Assembly: GCA_031266615.1 (NCBI GenBank)
Contig: JAISAR010000069.1
Location: 1-18,749 of the forward strand
Length of the DNA stretch: 18,749 bases
DNA from: Rickettsiales bacterium
GTDB taxonomy: Bacteria > Pseudomonadota > Alphaproteobacteria > Rickettsiales > Anaplasmataceae
Reading direction: 5' to 3'
The notes below the pieces were generated by a model. It saw only the letters and a list, made by a program, of their open reading frames with translations. It did no database searches and had not been told where the DNA came from. The translations under genes were made by a program, and so were the position numbers. Below are positions 1 through 9,528 of this stretch, one piece after another. Each line of letters opens with the position of its first letter. The stretch's first letter is position 1.

Positions 1-109
1 TAAAGACATGAGATGCACATAGTGCAAAAAATTAAACATAAGACGCCAACCGTGATACTTTCGTCGTTTAATCTGCACAGATTGAAGCTAAATGAATAGC
101 TTCACTACT
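1..109 (-). other. Structured leader or small RNA running off the left edge
   Basis: This is the stretch transcribed leftward from the promoter at 110-138. It holds three short inverted repeats: GAAGCTA/TAGCTTC (84-90 and 97-103, 6-nt loop), AATCTG/CAGATT (70-75 and 78-83) and TGCAC/GTGCA (14-18 and 22-26). On the minus strand an ATG at 39-37 opens a frame that stays open for 13 codons to the window edge, without a clear ribosome binding site. It may be the 5' leader of a gene beyond the edge, or a small RNA. No known RNA family was recognised. Only the promoter and the inverted repeats are seen directly; the function is inference. Confidence 0.25.
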
Positions 110-138
110 ATGATAAGGGTAACGGCGAAGGTTGTCAA
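110..138 (-). promoter_or_regulatory. Sigma-70-type promoter, leftward
   Basis: Read on the minus strand, TTGACA (138-133) is separated by exactly 17 nt from TATCAT (115-110). The -35 box is a perfect match and the -10 box matches five of six positions. It points away from lysS, so it drives the gene or RNA at or beyond the left edge of the window. Transcription would start near position 103, just at the first hairpin of the leader. Confidence 0.55.
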
Positions 139-176
139 GTAATTTTTGTACCTAATTTAAAACTAGAGAGCTCAGG

Positions 177-1715
177 CTAAAGTGTACGTTCAATAGCACT
201 TTCTATAAGAGAGATAGTATTATCTATTCCATAAAGCTTTATAAAAGACCCCATTCTCGGCCCAGTTTCTTGGCCAAGAAGCGTTTCATATAGCAGCTGA
301 AACCAATCGCGTAAGTTGCTGTAATTGTGCCTTTTTCCGATGGAAAAGATCTGGGATTGAATCTCCTCAGCAGTGGCGGTAATAGGCAGGGAATGCAGGG
401 TTTTCTTTAAATCTAGCAACGCTTCTTTCTCTTTTTCATTTGGAGCCTTATACGCTTTTGTTGGCTTGATAAAGTCGTGATAATACCTAACTGCGAAATC
501 TGAAAGCCTATCGAGCATTTTGCTACTTTCTGGTGTAACGTCCGGTGCATAAGTGGATATAAAACCCCAAAGAATCTCTTTGTTTTCAGCATTACAGGCT
601 GCTGCTAGGTTTAAAAGCAATGAGAAATTTATGCCTGAAGTTTCTACGTTTGGAACTCTACCTTGGTGAATGTGCCATACAGGACTGTTTACATCCTTTT
701 CTTCACTCTCATTATAACGCTTAACAAACTCCAAATATTCATCAGTTGATTTTGGTATAACATCGAAATATAAACGTTTAGCCTTTTTTGGACTCTGAAA
801 AATGTATAACGCCAAGCTCTCTGTTGGTGCGTAAGTAAGCCATTCTTCAATTGAAATACCATTTCCTTTTGATTTCGATATCTTCTTTCCTTCTTTATCA
901 AGGAAAAACTCGTAGCAAAATAGCAGTGGTGGCTTTTCTCCAAGTATCTTGCATATTTGACTTGAAAGCACAGCAGATGGAGTCAAATCTTTTCCATGAG
1001 CTTCGTAATTAACTCCAAATGCGGCCCATCTCATTCCCCAATCTGGTTTCCATTGCAATTTACATCTTCCTTTTGTCACTGGAACTTCTATTTTTTCTCC
1101 ATTTGCATCTTCGTATGTGATTGTTCCTTTGTCTGTATTCCTTTCAATCACTGGAACTTGTAGAACTTGGGAAGTTTTTGGACATACCGGCAAGAATGGA
1201 CTATAGGTCTGCTGTCTTTCTTCTCGGAAAGATGGAAGCATTACATCCATCACTTTATCGTAATTTTTCAGCAAAAGTAAGAGCTTTTCATCGTAAACAC
1301 CAGATTTATAGCACTCTGTAGCACTTCTAAACTCGTATTCAAACTCAAATAAATCAAGAAACTTACACAGCAATGAATTCATGTGATGACCATAACTCTC
1401 ATGAGTGCCAAATGGGTCAGGTATCGTGGTTAGTGGCTTATTTAAGTGTTCCCTTAGCATCTCCTGATTTGGCACATTGTCTGGTATTTTTCGCAAACCA
1501 TCCATGTCATCAGATACTGCAATGATTTTGATTTGTATACTAGGAGCTATTTTCTTTAGTGCATTTGCAACAACTGTAGTACGAAAAACTTCTCCAAAAG
1601 TACCAATATGCGGCAAACCTGAAGGTCCATAGCCAGTCTCAAATATTATCTCTTTTTTGTTAGGAAACTCTTGTAATATTTTTTCTGCTTCTTGAAACGG
1701 CCAACTCATCATCAT
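177..1715 (-). CDS. lysS: Lysyl-tRNA synthetase, class I
   Basis: This cytoplasmic enzyme charges tRNA-Lys with lysine using ATP. It belongs to the class I (Rossmann-fold) lysyl-tRNA synthetases, not the commoner class II type. Both class I signatures are visible: an HIGH-type HIGT at residues 36-39 within GPSGLPHIGT, and a KMSKS-type KISKS at residues 278-282, followed by KGNGIS. Its 512 residues are a usual length for the family, and the C-terminal half would form the helical anticodon-binding cage. Three ATG codons lie in a row at the start; the third (residue 3, before SWPF) is equally possible because no strong ribosome binding site separates them. It is transcribed divergently from the virB block and is functionally unrelated to it. 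No frameshift or missing motif is seen. Confidence 0.95.
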   Translation of the reverse strand: MMMSWPFQEAEKILQEFPNKKEIIFETGYGPSGLPHIGTFGEVFRTTVVANALKKIAPSIQIKIIAVSDDMDGLRKIPDNVPNQEMLREHLNKPLTTIPDPFGTHESYGHHMNSLLCKFLDLFEFEYEFRSATECYKSGVYDEKLLLLLKNYDKVMDVMLPSFREERQQTYSPFLPVCPKTSQVLQVPVIERNTDKGTITYEDANGEKIEVPVTKGRCKLQWKPDWGMRWAAFGVNYEAHGKDLTPSAVLSSQICKILGEKPPLLFCYEFFLDKEGKKISKSKGNGISIEEWLTYAPTESLALYIFQSPKKAKRLYFDVIPKSTDEYLEFVKRYNESEEKDVNSPVWHIHQGRVPNVETSGINFSLLLNLAAACNAENKEILWGFISTYAPDVTPESSKMLDRLSDFAVRYYHDFIKPTKAYKAPNEKEKEALLDLKKTLHSLPITATAEEIQSQIFSIGKRHNYSNLRDWFQLLYETLLGQETGPRMGSFIKLYGIDNTISLIESAIERTL

Positions 1716-1736
1716 TAGGGCTAAATTACTTATCTT

Positions 1737-1764
1737 ATCTTACCTAAAGTGCTACTGATTTCAA
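1737..1764 (-). promoter_or_regulatory. Candidate lysS promoter
   Basis: On the minus strand TTGAAA (1764-1759) is followed after 16 nt by TAAGAT (1742-1737), upstream of the lysS start at 1715. The -35 box matches five of six positions, while the -10 box is only a fair match. The divergent intergenic region (1716-1824) must also hold the rightward promoter for the virB block. The only rightward candidate seen is a -10-like TAGTAT at 1785-1790, without a convincing -35 box. Confidence 0.35.
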
Positions 1765-1810
1765 TAGATTTTTAATTAATGATGTAGTATTAGTGTTAGA
1801 GCTATTAATT

Positions 1811-1816
1811 AGAAGG
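1811..1816 (+). promoter_or_regulatory. Ribosome binding site of virB3
   Basis: AGAAGG lies 8 nt upstream of the ATG at 1825. It supports that start and marks the first gene of the secretion operon. The same AGAAGG string precedes virB6-1 (4514-4519). Confidence 0.55.
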
Positions 1817-1824
1817 TCAAGGAT

Positions 1825-2118
1825 ATGTCTACAGGTAGTATACAAACAGATCAATTGTTTAAAGGTCTTACAAGACCTGCAATGCTTTTTGGTGTGAGTT
1901 ATATGTTTGCAATATTAAACGTTCTAACTTGCATGCTAATTTTCATTAATTCAAATGATCTTAGAACTTTCTTGATGTTATTCGGGATACACGGACTTGG
2001 TTATATAGCTTCTGCGAAAGAACCATTGTTTATTGAATTATTTATGGTAAAATTAGGAAAATGCTCCAAGTGTTTAAATCGTTTTTATCACGGAGCCAAT
2101 TCTTACGATGTTGCTTGA
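1825..2118 (+). CDS. virB3: Type IV secretion protein VirB3
   Basis: VirB3 is a small inner-membrane component of type IV secretion systems that works next to the VirB4 ATPase. This 97-residue protein has the family's usual length and the characteristic FKGLTRPAM segment (residues 12-20) just before the first membrane span. Two hydrophobic spans are visible, at about 20-41 and 46-62, followed by a basic, cysteine-containing tail (CSKC). The ATG has a good ribosome binding site. It is the first gene of the rightward block and is separated from virB4 by only 9 nt, so the two are surely co-transcribed. The virB3-virB4 order is that of the Rickettsiales vir homolog cluster. Confidence 0.92.
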   Translation: MSTGSIQTDQLFKGLTRPAMLFGVSYMFAILNVLTCMLIFINSNDLRTFLMLFGIHGLGYIASAKEPLFIELFMVKLGKCSKCLNRFYHGANSYDVA

Positions 2119-2127
2119 AAATATGCG

Positions 2128-4533
2128 ATGCTGAGATTTAGAGCTATTCAATCGAAGAATAAATCTATTCTGGGCAGGGAGGTTCACGCTGCAGAGTTTA
2201 TACCGTATTCTTGTTACTGGAACAGCACAACCTTAATAACAAAACAAAATTGGTTAGTGAAGTTTATCAAATTAAATGGCTTCGCATTTGAAACAGCCGA
2301 TGATGAAGATTTGGTAATACAAAACAAGATCAGGAATCAGATGCTAAGAAGCATTTCATCCCCGGCATTTAGTTTATATTTCCACACCATTAGGCGTAAG
2401 AAAAACATTTTTTCCGATGAGTTTGCAAGTCAGAATTTGCCGAACTTTTTTGCTAACCACGTAAATCTAAAATGGAGAGAAAAACATGCAACAAGGCAAT
2501 CGTTTATTAATGACTTATACATTACAATTATTCGTAGGGCAGATACAAAAGGAGTAGAATTTCTATCGCACCTACTAAAAAAATTCGGACATGTAACATC
2601 AAAACATGCTTGGGAAAGCGATATGCGCGCTACTTATGAAGATTTAGAGGAGACAACAAACCGTGTGGTAACGAGCCTTAGGAATTACTCACCTAAAATC
2701 CTTGAAGTAAAAGAAACCCCAAACGGCCTATTCTGTGAAATAATGGAATTTCTATCTAGGATTGTAAATTGTGGCTTTGTTACAAATACACTCCTTCCGC
2801 TAAAAACTGAAATATCAAGATACTTACCGGTACATAGGTTATTTTTTGGTCGTAAGATGATACAGGTTGTGACTCATAATGAAAGTAAATACGCTGGAAT
2901 AGTTAGTATCAAAGAATATGGAAATAATACTTCTGCAGGTATGCTCGATACATTTTTACAACTCGACCACGAATTTATTATTACGCAGTCTTTCCAATTT
3001 ACAAATAGGCAGATGGCAATTGCAAAAATGCAGATACAGCAAAATCGGATGATACAATCTGCAGATAAAGCTATTTCTCAAATAGCAGAAATCTCTCATG
3101 CACTTGATGATGCAATGAGCGGTAAGATTGCGTTTGGTGAACATCACTTAACTATCCTATGTATAGAGAAAAGCCCTAAATCATTGGATAATGCTTTGTC
3201 GTTGGTAGAATCAGAGCTTTCTAATTGCGGTGTTTACCCTATCCGTGAGAGAGTTAATCTTGAACCAGCATTTTGGGCACAAATTCCTGGTAATTTCGAT
3301 TATATAGTAAGAAAAGGTACAATAAGTAGTCTTAATTTGGCCGGTTTTGCATCTCAACATAATTATCCTACTGGTAAAAAATTCAATAACCACTGGGGAG
3401 ATGCTGTTACAGTTTTTGACACAACATCTGGCACCCCATTTTTCTTCAACTTTCATATAAGGGATGTTGGGCACACTATGATAATTGGGCCAACTGGTGC
3501 TGGTAAGACTGTTTTAATGAATTTCTTATGTGCTCAAGCAATGAAATTTTCTCCAAGAATATTCTTTTTTGATAAAGATCGTGGTGCAGAGATTTTTTTG
3601 AGAGCACTTGGTGGTATCTATACTATAATAGAACCTAGAACTAAAACAAATTTTAATCCTCTACAACTTGACGATACTCCTGATAATAGAACATTTTTAA
3701 TGGAGTGGATAAAATCTTTAATCTCGGTATACAACGATAAATTCACTTCAGAGGATATTGCACGAATTAATGATGCAATTGAAGGAAATTTTAAATTGAG
3801 AAAAGAAGACAGATTTTTAAGAAATCTCGTACCATTTTTAGGGCTTGCAGGCCCTGATACTCTAGCTGGAGCAATATCTATGTGGCATGGTGATGGTTCT
3901 CATGCTGCAGTATTTGACAATAAAGAAGACTTGTTAGATTTCTCAAAAGCAAGGGTATTTGGCTTTGAAATGGCTAGCTTGCTCAAAGATCCCGTTGCTC
4001 TTGGACCGGTCTTGATTTATTTGTTTCATAGGATTAGTATATCTCTTGATGGCACTCCATCTATTATCGTTCTTGATGAGGCATGGGCGTTAATAGATAA
4101 TCCAGTTTTTGCACCTAAGATAAAAGACTGGTTGAAAGTGCTGAGGAAATTAAATGCTTTTGTGATTTTCGCTACTCAGAGTGTTGAAGATGCAAGTAAA
4201 AGTGCTATTAGTGATACGCTTGTACAGCAAACAGCAACACAGATTTTTTTGCCAAATCTGAAAGCTACTAGTGTCTATCGGGATGTTTTTATGTTAACTG
4301 AACGTGAGTACATACTAATTAAACACACAGATCCAAGCACTAGATTTTTTTTGGTAAAGCAAGGAGTCAATGCTGTTGTGGCTAGAATAGACTTAAAAGG
4401 CTTAGATGATATAGTCAACGTGTTATCCGGACGTGCAGAAAGTGTTCTATTGTTACATGATATACTAAAAGAGGTCGGAGATGATCCAAAAGTATGGTTG
4501 CCTATATTCTGTCAGAAGGTAAAAAATGTTTAA
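2128..4533 (+). CDS. virB4: Type IV secretion ATPase VirB4
   Basis: VirB4 is the large cytoplasmic, membrane-associated ATPase that powers assembly and substrate transfer in type IV secretion. The 801-residue length is normal. The N-terminal half is the CagE/TrbE/VirB4 domain. The C-terminal RecA-like domain has a perfect Walker A motif, GPTGAGKT at residues 454-461, and a Walker B motif IIVLDEAW with D650 and E651, then FATQSVEDA about 35 residues later. All catalytic residues seen in active VirB4 proteins are present. The ATG at 2128 has no strong ribosome binding site; translation may be coupled to virB3, which ends 9 nt upstream. Its 3' end overlaps the start of virB6-1 by 8 nt. Confidence 0.96.
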   Translation: MLRFRAIQSKNKSILGREVHAAEFIPYSCYWNSTTLITKQNWLVKFIKLNGFAFETADDEDLVIQNKIRNQMLRSISSPAFSLYFHTIRRKKNIFSDEFASQNLPNFFANHVNLKWREKHATRQSFINDLYITIIRRADTKGVEFLSHLLKKFGHVTSKHAWESDMRATYEDLEETTNRVVTSLRNYSPKILEVKETPNGLFCEIMEFLSRIVNCGFVTNTLLPLKTEISRYLPVHRLFFGRKMIQVVTHNESKYAGIVSIKEYGNNTSAGMLDTFLQLDHEFIITQSFQFTNRQMAIAKMQIQQNRMIQSADKAISQIAEISHALDDAMSGKIAFGEHHLTILCIEKSPKSLDNALSLVESELSNCGVYPIRERVNLEPAFWAQIPGNFDYIVRKGTISSLNLAGFASQHNYPTGKKFNNHWGDAVTVFDTTSGTPFFFNFHIRDVGHTMIIGPTGAGKTVLMNFLCAQAMKFSPRIFFFDKDRGAEIFLRALGGIYTIIEPRTKTNFNPLQLDDTPDNRTFLMEWIKSLISVYNDKFTSEDIARINDAIEGNFKLRKEDRFLRNLVPFLGLAGPDTLAGAISMWHGDGSHAAVFDNKEDLLDFSKARVFGFEMASLLKDPVALGPVLIYLFHRISISLDGTPSIIVLDEAWALIDNPVFAPKIKDWLKVLRKLNAFVIFATQSVEDASKSAISDTLVQQTATQIFLPNLKATSVYRDVFMLTEREYILIKHTDPSTRFFLVKQGVNAVVARIDLKGLDDIVNVLSGRAESVLLLHDILKEVGDDPKVWLPIFCQKVKNV
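4514..4519 (+). promoter_or_regulatory. Ribosome binding site of virB6-1 inside virB4
   Basis: AGAAGG ends 6 nt before the ATG at 4526. Both lie within the last codons of virB4, so virB6-1 translation is probably coupled to virB4. Confidence 0.55.
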
Positions 4534-7033
4534 GACTAAGCTGTCATTGCTATTAATTGCGATATTTTTATTAAATATTGATTTTTTACTCTCATATCCA
4601 GTGTTTGCAGATGAGGTAAGTGGTACTGAAAAGACGGAATTCGTTAGTAGGTTTAATTCTACTGGCAGCTTTAGTCGCGCCTCTAACCCTGATTGTGGAG
4701 CATTTAAGACGGCTGCAGCAATTGCAGGAATAGCGATTGCTGTTGGTGCAATATTTACTGGTATTGTTTTGATCGTTTCTTCTGCTGGTTTGTTTACCCT
4801 TCTTGTCGTTGTCGGAATGATAGCTGCAATCGTTGGGGTCTGGAAAGCGATAGGAGGGCTTGTTGTTTGTCAACATAGTTTTGTTAGGCATCCAGTTGCA
4901 CGCGATCACGAGGGGAAATATAAAAACTTCAAACTAGAAAACACAAGTTATAGTGATTACACGGATAAAAATTATCAAACTGAGGATGAATATTTTTCTG
5001 CATTACAAGAAAAATCAAAAAAAGATGGAAAACAGACAGAAAAAGAAATTTTAAACTTTACTGATTGGGATATTGTTAATGTTGATAGAAAACACTATTA
5101 CTGGCCAAAAAATGGTGCGCAATATAGTGAGTATATAGAAATATGTCATCGAAATCCTTTAACATTTGGCAAGTTATTTCAATCATATGAAGAAATAGAA
5201 AAAGACTTCGATGTAAGAGAGAAAGAGCTTAACTATGGAAAGGAAGGGTGGTCTCCAAAGGTTGATGGTGACCTAGAGTGTAAAGTTCTGAAAGCTGGAC
5301 AGCGCGAAACCATACATGGGTCAACATTCAAGGCAGTAAAAAAAATGGGCAGGTTGTGTGTGGAGTTAGAAAGTGTTAGTACACTTGGTATTAAAATGAC
5401 TCCTTGGCCACAAGGGGTTGATATGGGATGCACAGAATTGCCACCTGACCCAATTGCTCCTATGTGTGAAAAATCTGTGATGATATTCAAAAATAAGGAT
5501 GGCACAGGGAAAGAAGAAGTTCCTATGGGTAGTAATGATGATTATAGAACTACTATAAGAAATAAGGAAAAAGGGGGAAAAATTTTTGCAGGTTATAATA
5601 ATGCCAGTTGTTTTAGCCAGTATGTCTCTGAAGCTTGCTACAATCAAGCGGGAAGCAAATCACTGGCTCCTGTTCCCATAACTTCTATGATAGTGCAATG
5701 CATTAAGGAATCCTTAGATAATTTAGTGGCTGGTCGTGATTCAAGTGGCAACCTACTTATGGACAAAGATGGAAATAAGAAGGGTAGTTTCTTATCTGTA
5801 GCACAGAAAAGACTAAAGAACACTGTAACTGCTGTCTTAGTTTTAGCTTTAATACTGTTCTCCATAAAAGCCATGTCTGGTGGTGTTCGCAGTCCTCAAG
5901 AAATGTATATGTTGATCATTAAATTTGCTTTAGTGATTTATTTCACAACAGGCGATACCATGTCTCATTATTATGGGGAATTGACAAAACTTTCAAATGG
6001 TTTGTCAGAAATAGTATTGAAAGCATCATCTGAGAGTACGAATATATGTAATTACAATGCAGGTACAGATTATGAATATACTCTTCGTACAGGAAAGAAG
6101 GTATCTTACAGTTATCTTGCACCTTGGGACAGACTCGATTGTAGAATTCTATTTTACTTAGGAGCGCCTTTAGATGGGATTGGTGGCAAAATTGGTACTG
6201 GAAGTGTAGGGATATTGGCTATTTTACTAGGTGCTGCTCCTGCCTTGTTAGCTGCAGGCTCGATAATCGGTATCATTTTTGCCGGTGGGCAAATTTTAAT
6301 AGCTATTGTTGCCATATTCATGGCTGTTATGATGATGATGGTTATTTTGTGGATATGCTACGTATTTATTTTATCTTTAGTTGCTCTAAGTGTGATAATC
6401 ATCTTGTCACCTTTGTTCATCCCTATGGTTTTATTCCAACACACTAAGGGATACTTTGATGGGTGGATAAGGGAGTTGATTACCTATAGTCTATACCCAG
6501 TTATGCTTTTTGCGTTTTTATCCTTTATGTTCATAGCATGTGATAAAATCTATTTTAAAAATTTAACATTTGAAGAAGAAAAGATCAAAATATTAGGCAA
6601 TGAAAAACAATGGTTTAAACTGAAAAGCAATGAATGTGATCACAATGAGGGTACTCTTGCATGTATGATGCAAAATTATAGCTTTAAAAAGAGCAGCATA
6701 CTTGGTCTATTTAGCTTTACATACATGGAATTTGGCAGTTCTCTCATCGGGGAATTACTAAAATTAGCTCTAATATTGTTTCTGTTCTATCACTTTTTAA
6801 ATATTCTACCAGGAATGGCTGCAGAACTTTCTGGTAATTACAGGGCAGCACTCGGTTCTGGTGATACACCTGCAAAAATGATGTCAAAGGCCTTTTCTGC
6901 AGGTAAAGCTATTGCTGGGGCCATTGCTAAAGCTAAATCTGGGGATGCTGCTGGAGCTGCCAAGGAGGCTAATAAGGCTAGAGATAATGTGAGTGGGTCT
7001 AGTAAGTCTAATGAGTCTGCTGCTAAAAAATGA
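4526..7033 (+). CDS. virB6-1: VirB6-family type IV secretion protein, paralog 1
   Basis: VirB6 is the polytopic inner-membrane channel component of type IV secretion. At 835 residues this protein is far longer than the roughly 300 residues of a classical VirB6, which is typical of Rickettsiales. A Sec-type signal peptide is visible (hydrophobic core about 6-23, possible cleavage after VFA). It is followed by a hydrophobic hairpin (about 63-84 and 88-106) flanked by Cys57 and Cys115, which the other three paralogs lack. A long hydrophilic region follows, then the VirB6/TrbL core: spans near 432-449 and 460-478, a long hydrophobic block about 562-638 containing LSPLFIPMVLF, a span at 651-672 and a last one near 745-762. 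The tail is rich in Ala, Lys and Ser and is probably disordered. It overlaps virB4 by 8 nt and is followed by a 68-bp gap. Confidence 0.93.
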   Translation: MFKTKLSLLLIAIFLLNIDFLLSYPVFADEVSGTEKTEFVSRFNSTGSFSRASNPDCGAFKTAAAIAGIAIAVGAIFTGIVLIVSSAGLFTLLVVVGMIAAIVGVWKAIGGLVVCQHSFVRHPVARDHEGKYKNFKLENTSYSDYTDKNYQTEDEYFSALQEKSKKDGKQTEKEILNFTDWDIVNVDRKHYYWPKNGAQYSEYIEICHRNPLTFGKLFQSYEEIEKDFDVREKELNYGKEGWSPKVDGDLECKVLKAGQRETIHGSTFKAVKKMGRLCVELESVSTLGIKMTPWPQGVDMGCTELPPDPIAPMCEKSVMIFKNKDGTGKEEVPMGSNDDYRTTIRNKEKGGKIFAGYNNASCFSQYVSEACYNQAGSKSLAPVPITSMIVQCIKESLDNLVAGRDSSGNLLMDKDGNKKGSFLSVAQKRLKNTVTAVLVLALILFSIKAMSGGVRSPQEMYMLIIKFALVIYFTTGDTMSHYYGELTKLSNGLSEIVLKASSESTNICNYNAGTDYEYTLRTGKKVSYSYLAPWDRLDCRILFYLGAPLDGIGGKIGTGSVGILAILLGAAPALLAAGSIIGIIFAGGQILIAIVAIFMAVMMMMVILWICYVFILSLVALSVIIILSPLFIPMVLFQHTKGYFDGWIRELITYSLYPVMLFAFLSFMFIACDKIYFKNLTFEEEKIKILGNEKQWFKLKSNECDHNEGTLACMMQNYSFKKSSILGLFSFTYMEFGSSLIGELLKLALILFLFYHFLNILPGMAAELSGNYRAALGSGDTPAKMMSKAFSAGKAIAGAIAKAKSGDAAGAAKEANKARDNVSGSSKSNESAAKK

Positions 7034-7101
7034 GATGGTCCTTAGTCTAAAAGATGAGTAACAGATGCTTAAACATTTAAGTAACCAAAACTTGGTAAGT
7101 C

Positions 7102-9528
7102 ATGCGTAAGTTTTTGTTGATAGTGATACTCTTTATATTGTCCGGTTGTGAGTATCACTGCATTAAACCAGAAAGCTTATCAAACTTGCGCGAGAAATTA
7201 GATGTAGTGTCAACAGAGCAGAAGTGGGTTGATTCTGGTGTCCATATCTCAGATAGCGTAAAAGTAACAGAAATTAGTATAGTGCCTAGCAAGGTTAACT
7301 TTTGTCCTAAGCGGTATGAAGATTTTGCAGTTCAACCAGCTCAACCTGGGAAAGGTCCTGTTGTTGTTACATTGCCATTTGCGCTTAAAGCTGGTGATTT
7401 AATAAGCTTTAGTGTTATTGGGAGTAAAATGTGTAAAAGTAAAGAGGATAGTACAAAAATCAGGTACGTAAAAATTGATGAAAAATGCAGCGATAAAGAA
7501 GAAGAGTATTTTGCGCATGTTTTAAATCACAATGAATGTCAAGCAATATGGCAAAATGGAGAATACAAGTACACAATATGTCCTAATAAACTCATGATAG
7601 GCAGCGCAAAGTGGCTGCCCGGCCAAGAGTACTGGAGTTCAGACTTTTCAAAACCAGACCAAGAAAAAAGAAGAAAGGAGATTGGGAATATTAACTCTAT
7701 AAAGCAGGGAGAAAATATAGACTGCAGCAAGCTTTCAAGCGATCAGAAAAGTAAGATGGATACGTACATTCTGAATCTTGCATGTAAAAATACATGTTAT
7801 TACTCTGGCCAAAATTGTGTTGAAATTGAATCCAATACTATGGATGATGGCAACTTGATTAAAAGCCTTGGTGATGCTTTAGTTGCTGCTGAAGATAAAG
7901 CAAGCGAAATTACTAAAGCCACTAAAAAGATTGCAGAAAAAGGAGGGATAAAGACTTATATCCCATCATTAGTAGTGTCAACGCAGAGAGAAAGTTTTAA
8001 TGCATGGACTAACTATGATCATAAAGTGGAGAAAGATCATCCTCAAGGTGAAAAATTAACTTTCACCTTTGCTTGTAAAGACCAATGCAAGGGCGGCTAC
8101 AACATAAGGGTAACAAGAGTTCCTAATCCTACTAACCTAAAAAATAGCTTATATATACGTGTTTCTGACACATTCCCTGAACATGACCCTGACGAAACCC
8201 AGGGAGATATACCTGTTAATATTAACAGAGTTCATAATACTGGGTACATGGAAGGCTTAAAAGACAAGCTAAAAGACAAAAGCGGCACCATATATTACGG
8301 GGTAAGAGACCATGGCTGCGATTATAAGGAAAACGAAGGTCAGTTTAGCATTAACCTAACGACCAAAGAGCCACCTACAAGAACTTTTAGTGTGATATAT
8401 AATTTTTTTGATGAGAAAGTAAAAACTGCATTTTTCGGTTCTAGCTACAAAGATCCAAATGCGATCCACTCTGAGTCTAGCCCTGTAAAGTCTCTCTATC
8501 AAAGTTTTGTAGCATCAAATAAAACGAAGACCACTAGATCCACGATAGTATCGCTGTTAGTATTGTATATAGTATTGTATACTCTTTATTACTTTTTTGG
8601 TTTAACTCATGTTTCTATATATGAGTTTTTAATTATATGTGTAAAGATAGGAATTATTACCCAACTGTTGCGAGATAATAGCTGGGATTTTTTTTATAAC
8701 AATGCTTTTTCTATCTTTATCAACACTCCAAAACAGTTGATAGAAATAGCAAATTTTAGAGGCACGACATCAAATGTTTTTGAGTTTCTCGATTTGCCGT
8801 TGAATAGATTTTTGTCAGCACATTCAGTGTTATTAATAGTATCTCTGATATTTTCTGGCCCTCTAGGCATTGTATCCTTTTGCTTAGTGATTTGGGGCTT
8901 AATAATAGTGGTATTATCTATTTTTAACGCCTTATTTTCTTTTGTCACGTCTATAGCAATAGTCGCGTTATTGCTTTCTTTAACACCTATCTTTATTATT
9001 TGCCTTCTGTTTACATACACTAGACAGATGTTTCACAATTGGGTCAAAAACTTGGCGAGATTTGCGATTCATCCAGTGGTGCTTTTAATTTTTATATCGC
9101 TGATAAGCCAAACTATGGATTATATTGTATATTCAGTGTTTAATTTCGAGGTCTGCACTACATGTATACTCAAAGTTGACCTAAAGATTTTTAAAATTTG
9201 CATCTTCTATGGATATGCTTCCAAGTATACACCTAACATCGCTGCTATGATGGCTTTTGTTATCTTGGGTCATGCTATGAAAGCTTTAATCGAAGCTTCT
9301 TCGAGAATATCTGACTCGTTGTTTGGTGTTTATGTGCAAGAAGAACCTGGAAAACAATATCAACAGAGCCTAATGGGACTAGTAGGATTAGATAAGGAAA
9401 GCGTTCACAGAAGACAGGCTGGAGGAAGAGGAGGTGCTCAACCGTCAGGTACACCAAGCAAAAAACCTGAATTACTAAGGACTCAACCGTCTAGGATAGG
9501 ACCAGGAGGATCAGGAGGTGCATTATGA
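7102..9528 (+). CDS. virB6-2: VirB6-family lipoprotein, paralog 2
   Basis: This is the second enlarged VirB6 paralog (808 residues). It begins with a lipoprotein signal peptide with lipobox LSGC, Cys16 being the predicted lipidation site, and then C-x3-C. The exported N-terminal region (about 16-475) contains KWVDSG (W42), a GD-LISFSV segment (98-105), IYYGVRD (397-403) and GQFSINL (413-419), which resemble strands of LecA-like beta-sandwich domains. The VirB6 core has spans near 480-501 and 508-524, a hydrophobic block about 574-642 with LSLTPIF, and spans near 654-670 and 713-732. A cysteine loop C685-x2-C688-x11-C700 lies between the last two. The tail is rich in Gly, Pro and Arg. The stop overlaps the virB6-3 start (ATGA). 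The start has only a weak ribosome binding site; an inverted repeat (7068-7081) lies just upstream. Confidence 0.92.
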   Translation: MRKFLLIVILFILSGCEYHCIKPESLSNLREKLDVVSTEQKWVDSGVHISDSVKVTEISIVPSKVNFCPKRYEDFAVQPAQPGKGPVVVTLPFALKAGDLISFSVIGSKMCKSKEDSTKIRYVKIDEKCSDKEEEYFAHVLNHNECQAIWQNGEYKYTICPNKLMIGSAKWLPGQEYWSSDFSKPDQEKRRKEIGNINSIKQGENIDCSKLSSDQKSKMDTYILNLACKNTCYYSGQNCVEIESNTMDDGNLIKSLGDALVAAEDKASEITKATKKIAEKGGIKTYIPSLVVSTQRESFNAWTNYDHKVEKDHPQGEKLTFTFACKDQCKGGYNIRVTRVPNPTNLKNSLYIRVSDTFPEHDPDETQGDIPVNINRVHNTGYMEGLKDKLKDKSGTIYYGVRDHGCDYKENEGQFSINLTTKEPPTRTFSVIYNFFDEKVKTAFFGSSYKDPNAIHSESSPVKSLYQSFVASNKTKTTRSTIVSLLVLYIVLYTLYYFFGLTHVSIYEFLIICVKIGIITQLLRDNSWDFFYNNAFSIFINTPKQLIEIANFRGTTSNVFEFLDLPLNRFLSAHSVLLIVSLIFSGPLGIVSFCLVIWGLIIVVLSIFNALFSFVTSIAIVALLLSLTPIFIICLLFTYTRQMFHNWVKNLARFAIHPVVLLIFISLISQTMDYIVYSVFNFEVCTTCILKVDLKIFKICIFYGYASKYTPNIAAMMAFVILGHAMKALIEASSRISDSLFGVYVQEEPGKQYQQSLMGLVGLDKESVHRRQAGGRGGAQPSGTPSKKPELLRTQPSRIGPGGSGGAL
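9513..9520 (+). promoter_or_regulatory. Strong ribosome binding site of virB6-3
   Basis: AGGAGGTG, a near-perfect Shine-Dalgarno sequence, lies within the last codons of virB6-2. Its AGGAGG core ends 6 nt before the ATG at 9525. A second AGGAGG sits at 9505-9510. With the ATGA overlap, this suggests coupled and efficient translation of virB6-3. The repeats also encode Gly-Gly residues of the virB6-2 tail. Confidence 0.65.

Noticed and set aside
1..176. tmRNA or tRNA gene at the left edge
   Set aside because: No cloverleaf, CCA end or tag-peptide reading frame could be recognised; only short hairpins and a promoter are visible.
4592..4909. 105-residue reverse frame within virB6-1
   Set aside because: It lies antisense to the signal peptide and hydrophobic hairpin region, which is clearly coding on the plus strand, and has no start signals.
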